Shown here: positions 35,863 through 44,995 of the stretch, in pieces
How positions within the stretch are numbered: position 1 is the first letter of the stretch
Layout of the letters: each line of letters starts with the position of its first letter
Assembly (NCBI GenBank): GCA_910584725.1
Contig: CAJUBE010000021.1
Span: 1-64,000, forward strand
Origin: an uncultured Lachnospiraceae bacterium
GTDB lineage: Bacteria; Bacillota; Clostridia; Lachnospirales; Lachnospiraceae
Reading direction: 5' to 3'
DNA: 64,000 bases
The notes under the pieces: model-generated
What the model was told of the DNA's origin: nothing
Database searches by the model: none
The model's input: the letters and a program-made list of their open reading frames with translations, nothing else
Program-made: the position numbers and the translations under genes

Positions 35863-37086
35863 TTACTCCTGCTTATCACCCGTATCGGCTTCCACATCAG
35901 CCGTCTCCGCTTCCTCCTGCTTCTCCCCAACTGCTATCGGACAGCGAAGCCTTATTTTTCCCACACGCAGTTCCCGCTCCGCTCCCTTCTCACCGCGTAC
36001 AGCCGCCCGCTTTATCCTGCGTTTTTTCCATACCTTCCACAGAATGCGCACCACAATCACCGCCACCGCGATCCCTGCGAGCCACAGCACGATATAGGGA
36101 ATGTCGATCACGAAGCGGATGGCAAAATCCCGGATGCCGAATCCGATATCATCCAGACTCTTCATAAAACCGCTCTGAATCCGCTGCCATACGGTTGCCT
36201 CCTGCGGCGGTGAATACTTACGCACTTCCGTGATTGAAAGCTCCACCGTGCTGTAGTCGATCCGGTTGTCATAGGTGCGAAGCTGGGACTCCATGCTCTC
36301 AAGCTGGTAACGCACTTCGGAAAGCCGGCCCTCGATGGCAATGATATCCTCCACCGTCTCCGCCTTCTCCATCAGCGCAAGCAGCCTCTCCTGCTCTGTC
36401 ACAAGCGCTTTCTTGTGGCTTTCCAGATCCACATACTGCAGAGTGACGTCCTCCACGTTCTCGGAGCGGCTCGTTATATTGGTCTGCTCTCCCACCTGTG
36501 CCAGAAAACCGTCCAGCTTCTCCTTTGGCACGCGCGCCGTCACATTGGCGCAGCGCTGCTTGACCTGCTGGTCCTCCACATAATAACTGTGTACGTCGTA
36601 GACGGAGATATATTCTATGTAGCCGCCCAGCGCCTCCACCTGCTTCTGCAGTCCCGGCACAAGGGTGTCAAAGTCCTCCGTCTCCGCAAGGATATTTACG
36701 GTCTTAATCAGCTTGCGCGAGGTCTCCGGCGCAACCACGTCCTGTCCGGCGCCTTCCTGCACATAGCTTTCCTCGCTGACCGACTCCTCCGCCGACGCTT
36801 CCGCTGCCTCATAATCATAGAAAGCCGACCCAGCTTCGTTACTTATGACCGCGCCGCCGTCGTATGCTGCCGTATCATAAGCCATGCTGTCCTCGTAGGC
36901 AATCTCCTCTGCCACTGCCGTCGGCGCCGCTTCCAGAGACATGGTTTTCGCCCCGCCACCGGCGCTGCCACACGCCGAAATAACAGTCATTATTATTAAA
37001 ACTGCCGTGACAAGCCGCAGCCTGACTCCTCTTTGCCTGCTCATACCATTCCTACTGCTCCCATGATTTCCATTTGTTCTGCTCAT
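35863..37086 (-). CDS. DUF4349-type membrane-anchored lipoprotein
   Basis: This 407-residue protein starts after GGGAGG (7 nt). A signal sequence with lipobox (ISACGS) is followed by a Tyr/Ala/Glu-rich variable region, then the DUF4349 core (RKLIKTVNILAETEDFDTL, VTARVPKEKLDGFL, a coiled coil at about residues 215-265). Near the C-terminus one membrane helix (YIVLWLAGIAVAVIVVRIL) leads to a basic/acidic cytoplasmic tail. The family is widespread in bacteria but has no proven function. I see no gene or clear signal in the 170 bases upstream or the 220 bases downstream. Confidence 0.82.
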   Translation of the reverse strand: MSRTNGNHGSSRNGMSRQRGVRLRLVTAVLIIMTVISACGSAGGGAKTMSLEAAPTAVAEEIAYEDSMAYDTAAYDGGAVISNEAGSAFYDYEAAEASAEESVSEESYVQEGAGQDVVAPETSRKLIKTVNILAETEDFDTLVPGLQKQVEALGGYIEYISVYDVHSYYVEDQQVKQRCANVTARVPKEKLDGFLAQVGEQTNITSRSENVEDVTLQYVDLESHKKALVTEQERLLALMEKAETVEDIIAIEGRLSEVRYQLESMESQLRTYDNRIDYSTVELSITEVRKYSPPQEATVWQRIQSGFMKSLDDIGFGIRDFAIRFVIDIPYIVLWLAGIAVAVIVVRILWKVWKKRRIKRAAVRGEKGAERELRVGKIRLRCPIAVGEKQEEAETADVEADTGDKQE

Positions 37087-37256
37087 TCCTTTTCCTCCCT
37101 TTCCCGGTCAGCGCCGCCTTAACCACCCATGCATTCAGGTTCACGCCTGCACAGCCGACAACAGGCGTTGCTTTTACGGTATAAACTGCTGTCCTTATCC
37201 TAAATACCTTTCAGGGAAAGAAAAAGTTGCATCTCTGTATAAAATAACACATACTT

Positions 37257-40178
37257 TTAATGTGTCAGATATTCCACGGAACCGAAGATGTCCTTCTGCT
37301 CCTTAATCTTCTCTTCATTTCCCACAACGCACAGGCAGTCGTCCTCCATAAACGCGCGGATATGCGCCGCCAGTTTGCGGATGGTCTCCGCGTCCGCCGA
37401 GAGCAGCTCATCGCGCTCCTGCTGCACTCTCTCAAAGGATAGCCCGGTCATATAGCCTGCCAGGGAATAATTGCCCCTCGCCGCAGGATTGAGCGGCATA
37501 TCCAGCGCGCTGACCGCCCCGATGATATACTGGGTCATAGTGCGCTCGTCGGCTTCAAAAGCCGCAACGAAATCCGCCGCCTTCTCATACACCTCGATGG
37601 TCTTCTCCAGATTCGGGTCACGGTAAGAGACAAAATAGCTCTCCCCTGTCTTTCCAAACTGGCACATACATCCGTAGGCGCCGCCCTTGACACGCACCTG
37701 CGTCCACAGGTATTCATAACTCATCACCACCTTGAGCACCCGCAGCGCTCCCGTGTAGGAAAGCCCCTTCTTCGCGAAATTGCCCGCCCGGCACACGTAC
37801 TGGATCTGGGCGGAACTCATCAACCCTTCATTCTTCTTCACAGGACATGGCACATATGGTTTCCCTTCCACCGGTTCACGGTAAAGTTTCGCCTTTAAGC
37901 CCTCAACCAGCTTTTCAAGCCCTTCAAGCCCGCATCTCTCAGCCGTATAATCCACCATCAAGTTCTCTGGGCGGAAGATGCAGCGCACCAGCCGTTCCAT
38001 ATTGTCGGAGAGTTCCTCTTTCTTCCCCTCAAAATCTTTCTCAAGCCCTTCCAGCAGCCGGTAGAACGCCAGCCCGTTCACCTGATCCATCAGATACGCC
38101 TGCTTCGACAGATAGGACAACGCCTGTCCTGCCGCCAGGGAATGCCCCGCGGACATCATCTGCGCCTGCTTGTCGGAGCGGTTCTCCGCCACCAACTCAA
38201 ACAGTCGCTTCGCATCTGTGTAAACCGATTCAGTCAATATCTCCACTACCAGTTCAAAGGCTTTGGGAAGGTTTTCGTACAGCGTCTTCACCTTCAGGTC
38301 AAAGGTCAGCTTATATTTGGACAGATCGTCCGCATTCGTGTAAACGTTCACCGCAGGGGCGATGCCGCCTGTCTGCAGATTGATTTCATTGTACAATTCA
38401 CTGTAAGTGCGTTTCTCCGTGTCCACTAGGCCGAGCATCACCTGCAAAAGCCCCACATAGGGGAACAGCTCCTCCGGCACCTGTTTCAGATCAAAGAGAA
38501 ACCGAAGATAACCGATGCCGTTCGTATAAATCTCATGGTACAGAAGCGTTGTATCCCCTGCCTGCAGTTTCTCATTGCAGTAAGGGCGCGCCTTTTTCCC
38601 GATATCCTCCCTGGCCAAAAGTGGTATCTTTTTCAGATCCTCCTCCCTGTCGGGTGTTTCCTGATACACGGCGAGCGCCTCCGTCTCCTCTGCAATCCGC
38701 GTGATCTCCTCCGCTGTCATGGATGCCTTTTTCTCCGCAAGCTTTTCCGCCAGCGCCTTATCTCTTTTCCCCGTAAGCCCCTTCACGGGGCGCACCACAA
38801 CAATGCTCTTATGGCTATTGCATAACAGGCGTTTCTTTAACATTTCCTCATAAAACGAGGTATCCACCTTCGCTTTTAATTCTTTATAAGTCTCATCCAG
38901 CTCCAGATAATCAAAAGGCTTCTCATCATCATAAAGCCATGTCTCAAACATCTGCAGGCCGTACATCAGCCCCTTCGGATAGGAGCCGTAATCTGCTTCC
39001 CGATACTTAAACTCGTCGTGATTAAGAGCCGCTCTCAGGGCCTTCTTCTCCACACCGTCCTCAGAAAGACTTGTAAGCGTCTCCTCAACCGTCTTTACAA
39101 AGTCTTCCCGCTGGCTGCCCTCCGCGTTCTTCGCCACGATGGAGAAATAAGGCTGCTTCACATCCGCCTCAAAATAACAGGTGATATCCGTGCCAATCCC
39201 CGCATCCAGAAGAGCCTTTCTCACGGGTGCGCCCGGCGCGCCCACCACCGCGTCCGCAAGCGCCTGAAAGCCCACGCTCACCTCACGGCCCAGATTTTCT
39301 CCGAGAGAGACATTGTAAGAGAGATAGGTATTTCCCTCCTCCGGCTCGCTCTCCATGATCGGGTACTCCTTCTCCACAAGCACGCTCTTCTCAAAAGGCG
39401 GCTCGGAGGACAGCGCGGAATCCACAGAGAGCGCGTCATACTTCGACAGGTATTCCCGGTCAAGGTATGAAAGCCGCTCCTCCATGTCCATATCCCCGTA
39501 GAGATAGATGTAACTGTTAGAAGGGTGATAGTATCTCTGGTGGAACGCCAGAAAATCCTCATAGGTCAGCTCCGGGATCACGTCCGGGTCGCCGCCCGAC
39601 TCCACCGCGTAGGAAGTGTGCGGATAGAGCGAGTTCATAATCTCTCGGTACAGCACATCGTCCGGGGAAGAGAACGCCCCCTTCATCTCGTTGTAGACCA
39701 CCCCGTTGATGGTCAGCTCATCCTCTGCGCTCTCCAATTCGTAGTGCCACCCCTCCTGCCGGAAGATTTTCTCCTCCCGATAGATATTCGGATGGAACAC
39801 CGCGTCCAGATAGACATCCATCAGGTTCTTAAAATCCTTGTCGTTGCAGCTCGCCACCGGGTAGACCGTCTTGTCGGGATAGGTCATGGCGTTTAAGAAT
39901 GTATTTAACGACCCCTTCGCCAGCTCGATAAAAGGATCCTTGATCGGATATTTCTCCGAGCCGCACAGCACTGTGTGCTCGATGATATGCGCCACCCCCG
40001 TGCTGTCCTTCGGCGGCGTGCGGAACCCGATATAAAACACCTTGTTCTCGTCGTCGTTAGAAAGAAGCGCCACCCGCGCCCCTGTTTTGTTATGCCTCAA
40101 AAGATAACCGTCCGATTTCAGTTCCTCGATCCGCTGTCTGGAAATGACGGTGTATGCCGGTATGTTTTCTAAATTCAT
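37257..40178 (-). CDS. M16C family zinc metallopeptidase (presequence-protease-like)
   Basis: This 973-residue protein is a single-chain M16 peptidase of the PreP/Cym1 kind, with two halves closing around peptide substrates. The inverted zinc motif HIIEH (GVAHIIEHTVLCGSEKYP) is close to the N-terminus, with the third-ligand Glu expected about 75 residues later. No signal peptide is seen, so it is probably cytoplasmic and degrades short peptides. GAGGAG lies 5 nt before ATG 40178. A dispersed repeat separates it from the S4-domain gene upstream. Confidence 0.92.
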   Translation of the reverse strand: MNLENIPAYTVISRQRIEELKSDGYLLRHNKTGARVALLSNDDENKVFYIGFRTPPKDSTGVAHIIEHTVLCGSEKYPIKDPFIELAKGSLNTFLNAMTYPDKTVYPVASCNDKDFKNLMDVYLDAVFHPNIYREEKIFRQEGWHYELESAEDELTINGVVYNEMKGAFSSPDDVLYREIMNSLYPHTSYAVESGGDPDVIPELTYEDFLAFHQRYYHPSNSYIYLYGDMDMEERLSYLDREYLSKYDALSVDSALSSEPPFEKSVLVEKEYPIMESEPEEGNTYLSYNVSLGENLGREVSVGFQALADAVVGAPGAPVRKALLDAGIGTDITCYFEADVKQPYFSIVAKNAEGSQREDFVKTVEETLTSLSEDGVEKKALRAALNHDEFKYREADYGSYPKGLMYGLQMFETWLYDDEKPFDYLELDETYKELKAKVDTSFYEEMLKKRLLCNSHKSIVVVRPVKGLTGKRDKALAEKLAEKKASMTAEEITRIAEETEALAVYQETPDREEDLKKIPLLAREDIGKKARPYCNEKLQAGDTTLLYHEIYTNGIGYLRFLFDLKQVPEELFPYVGLLQVMLGLVDTEKRTYSELYNEINLQTGGIAPAVNVYTNADDLSKYKLTFDLKVKTLYENLPKAFELVVEILTESVYTDAKRLFELVAENRSDKQAQMMSAGHSLAAGQALSYLSKQAYLMDQVNGLAFYRLLEGLEKDFEGKKEELSDNMERLVRCIFRPENLMVDYTAERCGLEGLEKLVEGLKAKLYREPVEGKPYVPCPVKKNEGLMSSAQIQYVCRAGNFAKKGLSYTGALRVLKVVMSYEYLWTQVRVKGGAYGCMCQFGKTGESYFVSYRDPNLEKTIEVYEKAADFVAAFEADERTMTQYIIGAVSALDMPLNPAARGNYSLAGYMTGLSFERVQQERDELLSADAETIRKLAAHIRAFMEDDCLCVVGNEEKIKEQKDIFGSVEYLTH

Positions 40179-40226
40179 GGATGCTCCTCTCTTCGTGTCG
40201 CTTGTTTTTTAATGTTCATTATTTAC

Positions 40227-40323
40227 GGAGAATGCCTGCATTTTGGGCATTCTCCCATGCGAGACTTAGAACTTCTTAACGAGGCAGCCTCTGCTGCCGA
40301 GTTTTTAGAAGTTCTTCTCGCAT
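40227..40323. repeat. Multi-hairpin dispersed repeat, copy 3
   Basis: GGAGAATGCC/GGCATTCTCC is followed by a long hairpin from ATGCGAGA to TCTCGCAT with AGAACTTCT/AGAAGTTCT arms and a central GGCAGC/GCTGCC stem. It lies between the S4-domain gene and the M16 peptidase gene. Confidence 0.8.
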
Positions 40324-40354
40324 TAGTATACCACCGTCTGGAAAATTTATCTAT

Positions 40355-41122
40355 CTACGTTTTTCCAAACACACCGACTTCCACCCGCTCTTTCCCTTTT
40401 CTGCTCACACCCGTCTGCCCATAAAATATGAATTTCCCGAACCCGCGGACAGTGACGGCGTCCTCCTCTTTCAACTGACAAGAAAGATTCTGCGTCTGTA
40501 TGCCGTTTATAAAAATACGACCATTATTAAATAATTCCCGACTCTCCTCCCTCGATAAATTGTACACCTTGGAGATCACGCCGTCGGCTCTGGGAGAAGC
40601 CACCGTCACCGAAATCCGCTCCGGCTCCGCGTTTTCAAGGAAAATCTCCCCCTCCGCCCGTCTGCAGGCGACATTCGTGTGCCTCACCCTGTCCAGATTT
40701 TCCGCAATATAATCCGCTATGTTTTCGTGACAGAAAAGCAGGGCGCCTTTTTCTCTCACGAAAAAATCGCCCACCACGTCTCTCTCAATCCCCAGATTCA
40801 TCACCGCGCCGAGAAAATCCCGGTGTGTCAGATTTTCCGCAAACTTAGGCGTCTTTGGCAGAATTTCGATCCGCGCGATGGGAAATGCCTCCTCGTAACC
40901 CGGATCACCGAACCGAATGATCTTCCGCTCGCACAGGGGCGCGCCGCCCTCCATCTGCACCCCCGCGTAGGACACTTCCCGCTCCACCGCGTAGTACGCC
41001 TGCTGCTCCGCCAGCCCCAGAAAGGGCGTGTACGTGTATATATTGCGGCTGTAAGCTTTTTCCGCAAGCTCAGTCAGCCGCTTTTTTAACTGTTGTAAGT
41101 CTTTTTCGTCCGTAACCGCCAT
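40355..41122 (-). CDS. YlmH-like RNA-binding protein with S4 domain
   Basis: This protein of about 255 residues starts at ATG 41122, 6 nt after GGAG. The N-terminal half has AEKAYSRNIYTYTPFLGLAEQ and FPIARIEILPKTPKF, typical of the YlmH family. The C-terminal S4 RNA-binding domain has KVYNLSREESRELFNNGRIFING. Relatives bind ribosomes or rRNA and help recycle stalled ribosomes; in many Firmicutes the gene is linked to division genes, which is not the case here. It has its own promoter. Confidence 0.88.
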   Translation of the reverse strand: MAVTDEKDLQQLKKRLTELAEKAYSRNIYTYTPFLGLAEQQAYYAVEREVSYAGVQMEGGAPLCERKIIRFGDPGYEEAFPIARIEILPKTPKFAENLTHRDFLGAVMNLGIERDVVGDFFVREKGALLFCHENIADYIAENLDRVRHTNVACRRAEGEIFLENAEPERISVTVASPRADGVISKVYNLSREESRELFNNGRIFINGIQTQNLSCQLKEEDAVTVRGFGKFIFYGQTGVSRKGKERVEVGVFGKT

Positions 41123-41262
41123 ATTTTTCTCCATGTCAGAGCAGTTTACTGCGATGACACGCGATGAGAAATTCGAGTGCTGTTTACAGCATAGCGATTC
41201 TCTCATCTGCGATCAAGGCACATTTGAGGCTCTGTCAATCTTTTCCTTCAGAACGTAACCCT

Positions 41263-41291
41263 ATCATAACAGCTTACGATGCGCAAGTAAA
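41263..41291 (-). promoter_or_regulatory. Promoter of the S4-domain gene
   Basis: On the minus strand TTTACT and TATGAT are separated by 17 bases, about 140 bases upstream of ATG 41122. It lies just after the histidine kinase stop. Confidence 0.65.
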
Positions 41292-41303
41292 TTCTTTCAC
41301 AAT

Positions 41304-42197
41304 TCATATCTCCGGGAAAAAGACGCGGACGCTTAATCTGTTGTTTTGATATTCCGCCGATATGCTTCCGTTCATTTGTTCCACAAGCGTTCTGGAAATT
41401 GCCAGTCCCAAACCTGTCGATTTTCTGGCGGTTTCCACGGTATAGAAACGGTCAAACAGCCTGTTTGTCTGTATCGCGTCCAACGCGGGAGCCATGTTAG
41501 AAAACAAAATCTCCCCGTTCTCTGACAGGACGATTTTCAAATCTCCGCCGCTGTACTTTGCGGCATTGCCGAGCAGATTGGAAAATACACGGGACAGCGC
41601 GGAATGGTCAAGCATCCGCACGACTTTTCTTTCGGATATTTGTACCTCGGGCACAATGCCCCGCTCTGTCAAAACAGTATAAAACGCCGCGACACTCTCT
41701 TCCAATACCGTATTGACGATGACCTGCTCCTTAATTAGATTATCTTTCGTGGAAATGATGACAGAATATCGGAAAAGCTCCTCTGAAAGCTGTGTCAAAA
41801 GCGCCGCCCTGTCTTTGATAATTTCGACATACCTGCTGACTGTTTCGGACTTTTCCTCCTGCTCCAGCAGTTCCAGATACCCGCAGATTGCCGTGAGCGG
41901 CGTCCGCAAATCATGGGAAATATTCGTAACCGCATTTTTTAATTCCATGTCGCCCTGCTGAAACCGGCGCCGTTTTGTGCGCAGCTTACGAAGTTCCCTG
42001 TTTATGGTATTTGCCAGATAACGCATATGCCTGTCGTTACAGGAAATCGTAATGAGCGTGTTCGTATCGGTTATGAGCCTGTCTGTAAAGGCATCCGCCA
42101 CTTCTCTTGCCGCCTTTTGCATGATACAAATTTTCACAAGCAGAACAACAGTGATCACCGCCATCATACAGACAAAAACCCATAACCATTCTTCCAT
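41304..42197 (-). CDS. Sensor histidine kinase
   Basis: This protein of about 297 residues has one N-terminal membrane helix (LWVFVCMMAVITVVLLVKIC) and almost no outer domain. The H box is NISHDLRTPLTAICGYLELL; the ATPase part has N box SNLLGNAAKYS and G box TGLGLAISRTLVEQMNG. Small kinases of this type often sense peptides through a partner ABC transporter. It lies downstream of the permease gene, separated by a dispersed repeat. Partner regulator: the gene at 44207. Start 42197 is chosen because the helix begins there. Confidence 0.9.
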   Translation of the reverse strand: MEEWLWVFVCMMAVITVVLLVKICIMQKAAREVADAFTDRLITDTNTLITISCNDRHMRYLANTINRELRKLRTKRRRFQQGDMELKNAVTNISHDLRTPLTAICGYLELLEQEEKSETVSRYVEIIKDRAALLTQLSEELFRYSVIISTKDNLIKEQVIVNTVLEESVAAFYTVLTERGIVPEVQISERKVVRMLDHSALSRVFSNLLGNAAKYSGGDLKIVLSENGEILFSNMAPALDAIQTNRLFDRFYTVETARKSTGLGLAISRTLVEQMNGSISAEYQNNRLSVRVFFPEI

Positions 42198-42239
42198 GAC
42201 TAATAACCATACCCTTTTCTCAATCTGCAAACTTCCCTG

Positions 42240-42366
42240 ATTCCGCTCTGCGGAATCTCAAATCTATGCGGAGAATGCCGTATTTCAGGCATTCTCTGGC
42301 GTGAGACTTAGTACTTCTTAGCGAAGCAGCCTTTGCTGCTGAGCTTTAGAAGTTCTTCTCACGCTA
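42240..42366. repeat. Multi-hairpin dispersed repeat, copy 4
   Basis: A leading hairpin (ATTCCGC/GCGGAAT), then GGAGAATGCC with GGCATTCTC, then a long hairpin from GGCGTGAGA to TCTCACGCTAGCC with a GCAGC/GCTGC core. The first 57 bases are almost identical to copy 2. It separates the permease gene from its kinase gene. Confidence 0.8.
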
Positions 42367-42374
42367 GCCTCCCC

Positions 42375-43205
42375 TTATTTTATATTCTTTCTCTTAAAAA
42401 TATAAATTCCGCCAAATGTTGTGAATAATGTAATAACAGCAGACGATACAAACATACGGACGGGATGGTTGATTTCCAGCCGCCACATTTTCAGTCCCTG
42501 TCCTGTCGGTAAAAAATCAAGAATAAATTCATATACGCCGCGCTTTGCGCCGCTGACATAACGCGGATTGGGGGATGGCTCAGACCATTCCATTCCGTTT
42601 GCGGTTATCTCTATCCCACTGACTGCTTCCGGCTCGGTGAGCCTCACATACAAGACCGCTGCCAAAATGAAAAGCCCCAGAACCAACAGCATGGAAACCG
42701 CTACAGTAGAAGCCTTGTTTGCAGATGTCATAGAGACAAACGTGCATATGGCGGAAAAAGCCATGACGAACATCACCGCAATCAGTAAATATAAAAGCAA
42801 TGTGGAAACAGTCATTTTCCAGACGCCAAGCGCCGGAACAGCAACCAGCGCGCCAACCAGCCATACCACCATCATCAGCAGGGCAGCCGCCATCGTCGTC
42901 ACCAGACTGGCAAGATAAAGATTGGTTTTCGTGTGACCGACGATCATTTTATTCCGAATGGTTCCGTCACTGTACTCCGTGCCAAAAAACATGCTGCCAA
43001 ACAGGGCGCAAAACAGACCGATTGTCAGTGCAAAATGAAAATAATACCTGTCAATGCTGTACTGATAATCCGACAGGTCAGCCTCCGCCTGCCTGCATCC
43101 GTACCGCATATACACAACAGAATACACCAGCATGGCTCCCATACAGAGCCAGAAAATTTTATCCTTCCAGAGACGGGAAAAATTAGCAGACAACAGTTTA
43201 CGCAT
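42375..43205 (-). CDS. ABC-2 type permease of an antibiotic/lantibiotic exporter
   Basis: The permease of about 276 residues has six hydrophobic segments, beginning with KIFWLCMGAMLVYSVVYMRYG. It contains FFGTEYSDGTIRNKMIVGHT, a motif of the lantibiotic-immunity/bacitracin-export permease group. ATG 43205 lies 8 nt after GGAGG and overlaps the ATPase stop (ATGCGTAA), so the two are coupled. Together they probably expel or displace a membrane-active peptide; the actual substrate is unknown. Confidence 0.85.
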   Translation of the reverse strand: MRKLLSANFSRLWKDKIFWLCMGAMLVYSVVYMRYGCRQAEADLSDYQYSIDRYYFHFALTIGLFCALFGSMFFGTEYSDGTIRNKMIVGHTKTNLYLASLVTTMAAALLMMVVWLVGALVAVPALGVWKMTVSTLLLYLLIAVMFVMAFSAICTFVSMTSANKASTVAVSMLLVLGLFILAAVLYVRLTEPEAVSGIEITANGMEWSEPSPNPRYVSGAKRGVYEFILDFLPTGQGLKMWRLEINHPVRMFVSSAVITLFTTFGGIYIFKRKNIK

Positions 43206-44112
43206 TTTTTGCACCTCCCACAAGACTGACATAGTAGCTTTCCAGACTTTCATCGCGCTCCTGCACAGCAGTCAGTTCACAGTTTTCTTTTGCCAATGCC
43301 ACGGTCAGACGGGAGATATTGACCTTTGCATAGACATCGACAGTCTGGTCCGCCGTGATTTTATAATCAATTCCCATGCCGTCAAGCACACGGGCAAGGG
43401 CTTTCGTATCGCTGACCTCCATGCGGACGCATTTCCTGCAGGCGGCTTCCAGTTCGTCCGCGCTGAGCTCTTTCACAAGGCACCCGTTATCTATAAATCC
43501 GTAGTGCGTTGCCAGCTTGGACAGTTCGTCCAAAATATGGCTGGAAATCAGGACGGTAATCTGCTGTTCCCGATTGAGTTTCAAGATCAGTTCCCGAATT
43601 TCAATGATTCCCTGCGGGTCAAGACCGTTTGCCGGCTCGTCCAAAACCAGAAAATCGGGGTCGCCTGCGAGAGCGATTGCAATCCCCAGCCGCTGCCGCA
43701 TTCCCAGAGAAAAATTTTTCGCCTTCTTTTTTCCCGTGTTCTCAAGTCCCACCAACTGCAAAATTCCGTGCAGCCCCTCAAAGGAAGGGAGCCCCAGAAT
43801 ACGGAACTGCTGTTTCAGGTTATCCTCCGCCGTCATGTCAAGATAGACAGAGGGCGTTTCCACTACAGCGCCCATTCTTCTTCGGGACTCCACGATATCC
43901 TTGTCCGTATTCTTTCTTCCGTAAAGCGTATACTCCCCGGATGACGGCTCCTGCAGACCGCAGATCAGCCGGATCAGCGTCGTTTTACCCGCGCCGTTTT
44001 TCCCTACAAAGCCATAGATTGCTCCTTTGGGAACATGCATAGCTATTCCGTTTAACGCTTTAAAATTTTTATAGGTTTTACATAAAGCGTTTGTTTGAAG
44101 AACATAATCCAT
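43198..44112 (-). CDS. ABC transporter ATP-binding protein (BcrA-like)
   Basis: This 304-residue ATPase has Walker A GKNGAGKTT, signature FSLGMRQRLG and Walker B LVLDEPANGLDPQG, followed by an H-loop SSHIL. The C-terminal domain (about residues 215-304) is that of BcrA-type exporters. It energises the permease at 42375. GGAGGG lies upstream of ATG 44112. The preceding gap holds four direct repeats that look like a response-regulator site. Confidence 0.92.
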   Translation of the reverse strand: MDYVLQTNALCKTYKNFKALNGIAMHVPKGAIYGFVGKNGAGKTTLIRLICGLQEPSSGEYTLYGRKNTDKDIVESRRRMGAVVETPSVYLDMTAEDNLKQQFRILGLPSFEGLHGILQLVGLENTGKKKAKNFSLGMRQRLGIAIALAGDPDFLVLDEPANGLDPQGIIEIRELILKLNREQQITVLISSHILDELSKLATHYGFIDNGCLVKELSADELEAACRKCVRMEVSDTKALARVLDGMGIDYKITADQTVDVYAKVNISRLTVALAKENCELTAVQERDESLESYYVSLVGGAKNA

Positions 44113-44164
44113 AAAATCTTACCCTCCTATCTGCTTCGTATACCGACATGATATATGCAAATAG

Positions 44165-44205
44165 TAAAGGAAACGGTAAAGAGAGCAGTAAAGAAATCGT
44201 AAAGA
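44165..44205 (-). promoter_or_regulatory. Response-regulator binding site: four CTTTAC direct repeats
   Basis: On the minus strand CTTTAC recurs four times with spacings of 11, 12 and 12 bases, about one helical turn each. OmpR-family regulators bind direct repeats with this spacing. The array is between the regulator gene and the ABC genes, so it probably controls the exporter. Confidence 0.65.
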
Positions 44206-44206
44206 T

Positions 44207-44911
44207 TTATTCCGCCCGCATTTTGAATCCAATCCCCCACACCGCTTCAATGTAGTCTTTGTCCGTTACCTCCCGCAGTTTTTTTCTCAAATTACTGATA
44301 TGCATTTTCAGCGAGCTTTCCGTGCAGTCCGGCGTATCCGCGCTGATGCGCTCCAACAGCAGGGATTTCGTGACAACCTGCGTGGGATTTTGCATAAGCA
44401 GCTTCAAGATGGCATACTCCGTCCTTGTCAGCTTGATTTCCGTATCGCCCGCTTTTACCGTGCGCGTATCTATCGCAAGGACAATGTCCCCAAATGTCAA
44501 TTCCGAAAAAGCCGTCATACGTTCCGCATTCTTGAGATGTACAAAAATCCTCGCCAGAAGTTCTCTCATGTGAAACGGCTTCGTCACATAATCGACCGCA
44601 CCGCCAAGCAGCAGATCAACTTTGTTCTCAAGATCCGCTTTCGCGCTCACCACAATGACAGGTATTCCCTTTATTTGGGAAATGACCTCCTCTCCCTGCA
44701 GTCCCGGCAGCATTAAATCCAGCAGAACAAGGTCCGGCTTTGCCCCGGCTAAAACCAATAACGCCTCTGTTCCGGAATAGGCGCGCAGAACTTCATACCC
44801 TTCTTTGGAAAGGGCTTCTTCAAGCATATTTCCGATATGGATATCGTCGTCGATAATTAAAATTCTCTTCGCGATCTTATCGGATTTACACACATGTTCC
44901 ATGGTAATCAT
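44207..44911 (-). CDS. OmpR-family response regulator
   Basis: This 234-residue regulator has a receiver domain with the acidic pair in ILIIDDD, the phosphorylated Asp in DLVLLDLMLPGL, and the Lys in DYVTKPF. A winged-helix DNA-binding domain follows (LTRTEYAILKLLMQNPTQVV, SSLKMHISNLRKKL). It starts at 44911, 8 nt after GGAGG. It heads a regulator-ATPase-permease-kinase module like those that answer to antimicrobial peptides. Confidence 0.93.
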   Translation of the reverse strand: MITMEHVCKSDKIAKRILIIDDDIHIGNMLEEALSKEGYEVLRAYSGTEALLVLAGAKPDLVLLDLMLPGLQGEEVISQIKGIPVIVVSAKADLENKVDLLLGGAVDYVTKPFHMRELLARIFVHLKNAERMTAFSELTFGDIVLAIDTRTVKAGDTEIKLTRTEYAILKLLMQNPTQVVTKSLLLERISADTPDCTESSLKMHISNLRKKLREVTDKDYIEAVWGIGFKMRAE

Positions 44912-44946
44912 TAACTTTTCCTCCGAACACCCATATTACCACATCG

Positions 44947-44981
44947 TAAAAATCCCGACAAGAAAATACTCCTGCCGGGAT
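44947..44981 (-). terminator. Terminator after the CPBP gene
   Basis: On the minus strand ATCCCGGCAGGA pairs with TCTTGTCGGGAT, followed by TTTTTAC. It separates the CPBP protein gene from the regulator gene. Confidence 0.75.
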
Positions 44982-44995
44982 GATCCACTCAAAAA

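Noticed and set aside
37087..37256. Small minus-strand frame between the M16 peptidase and the DUF4349 gene
   Set aside because: No start with a ribosome binding site and no recognisable pattern.
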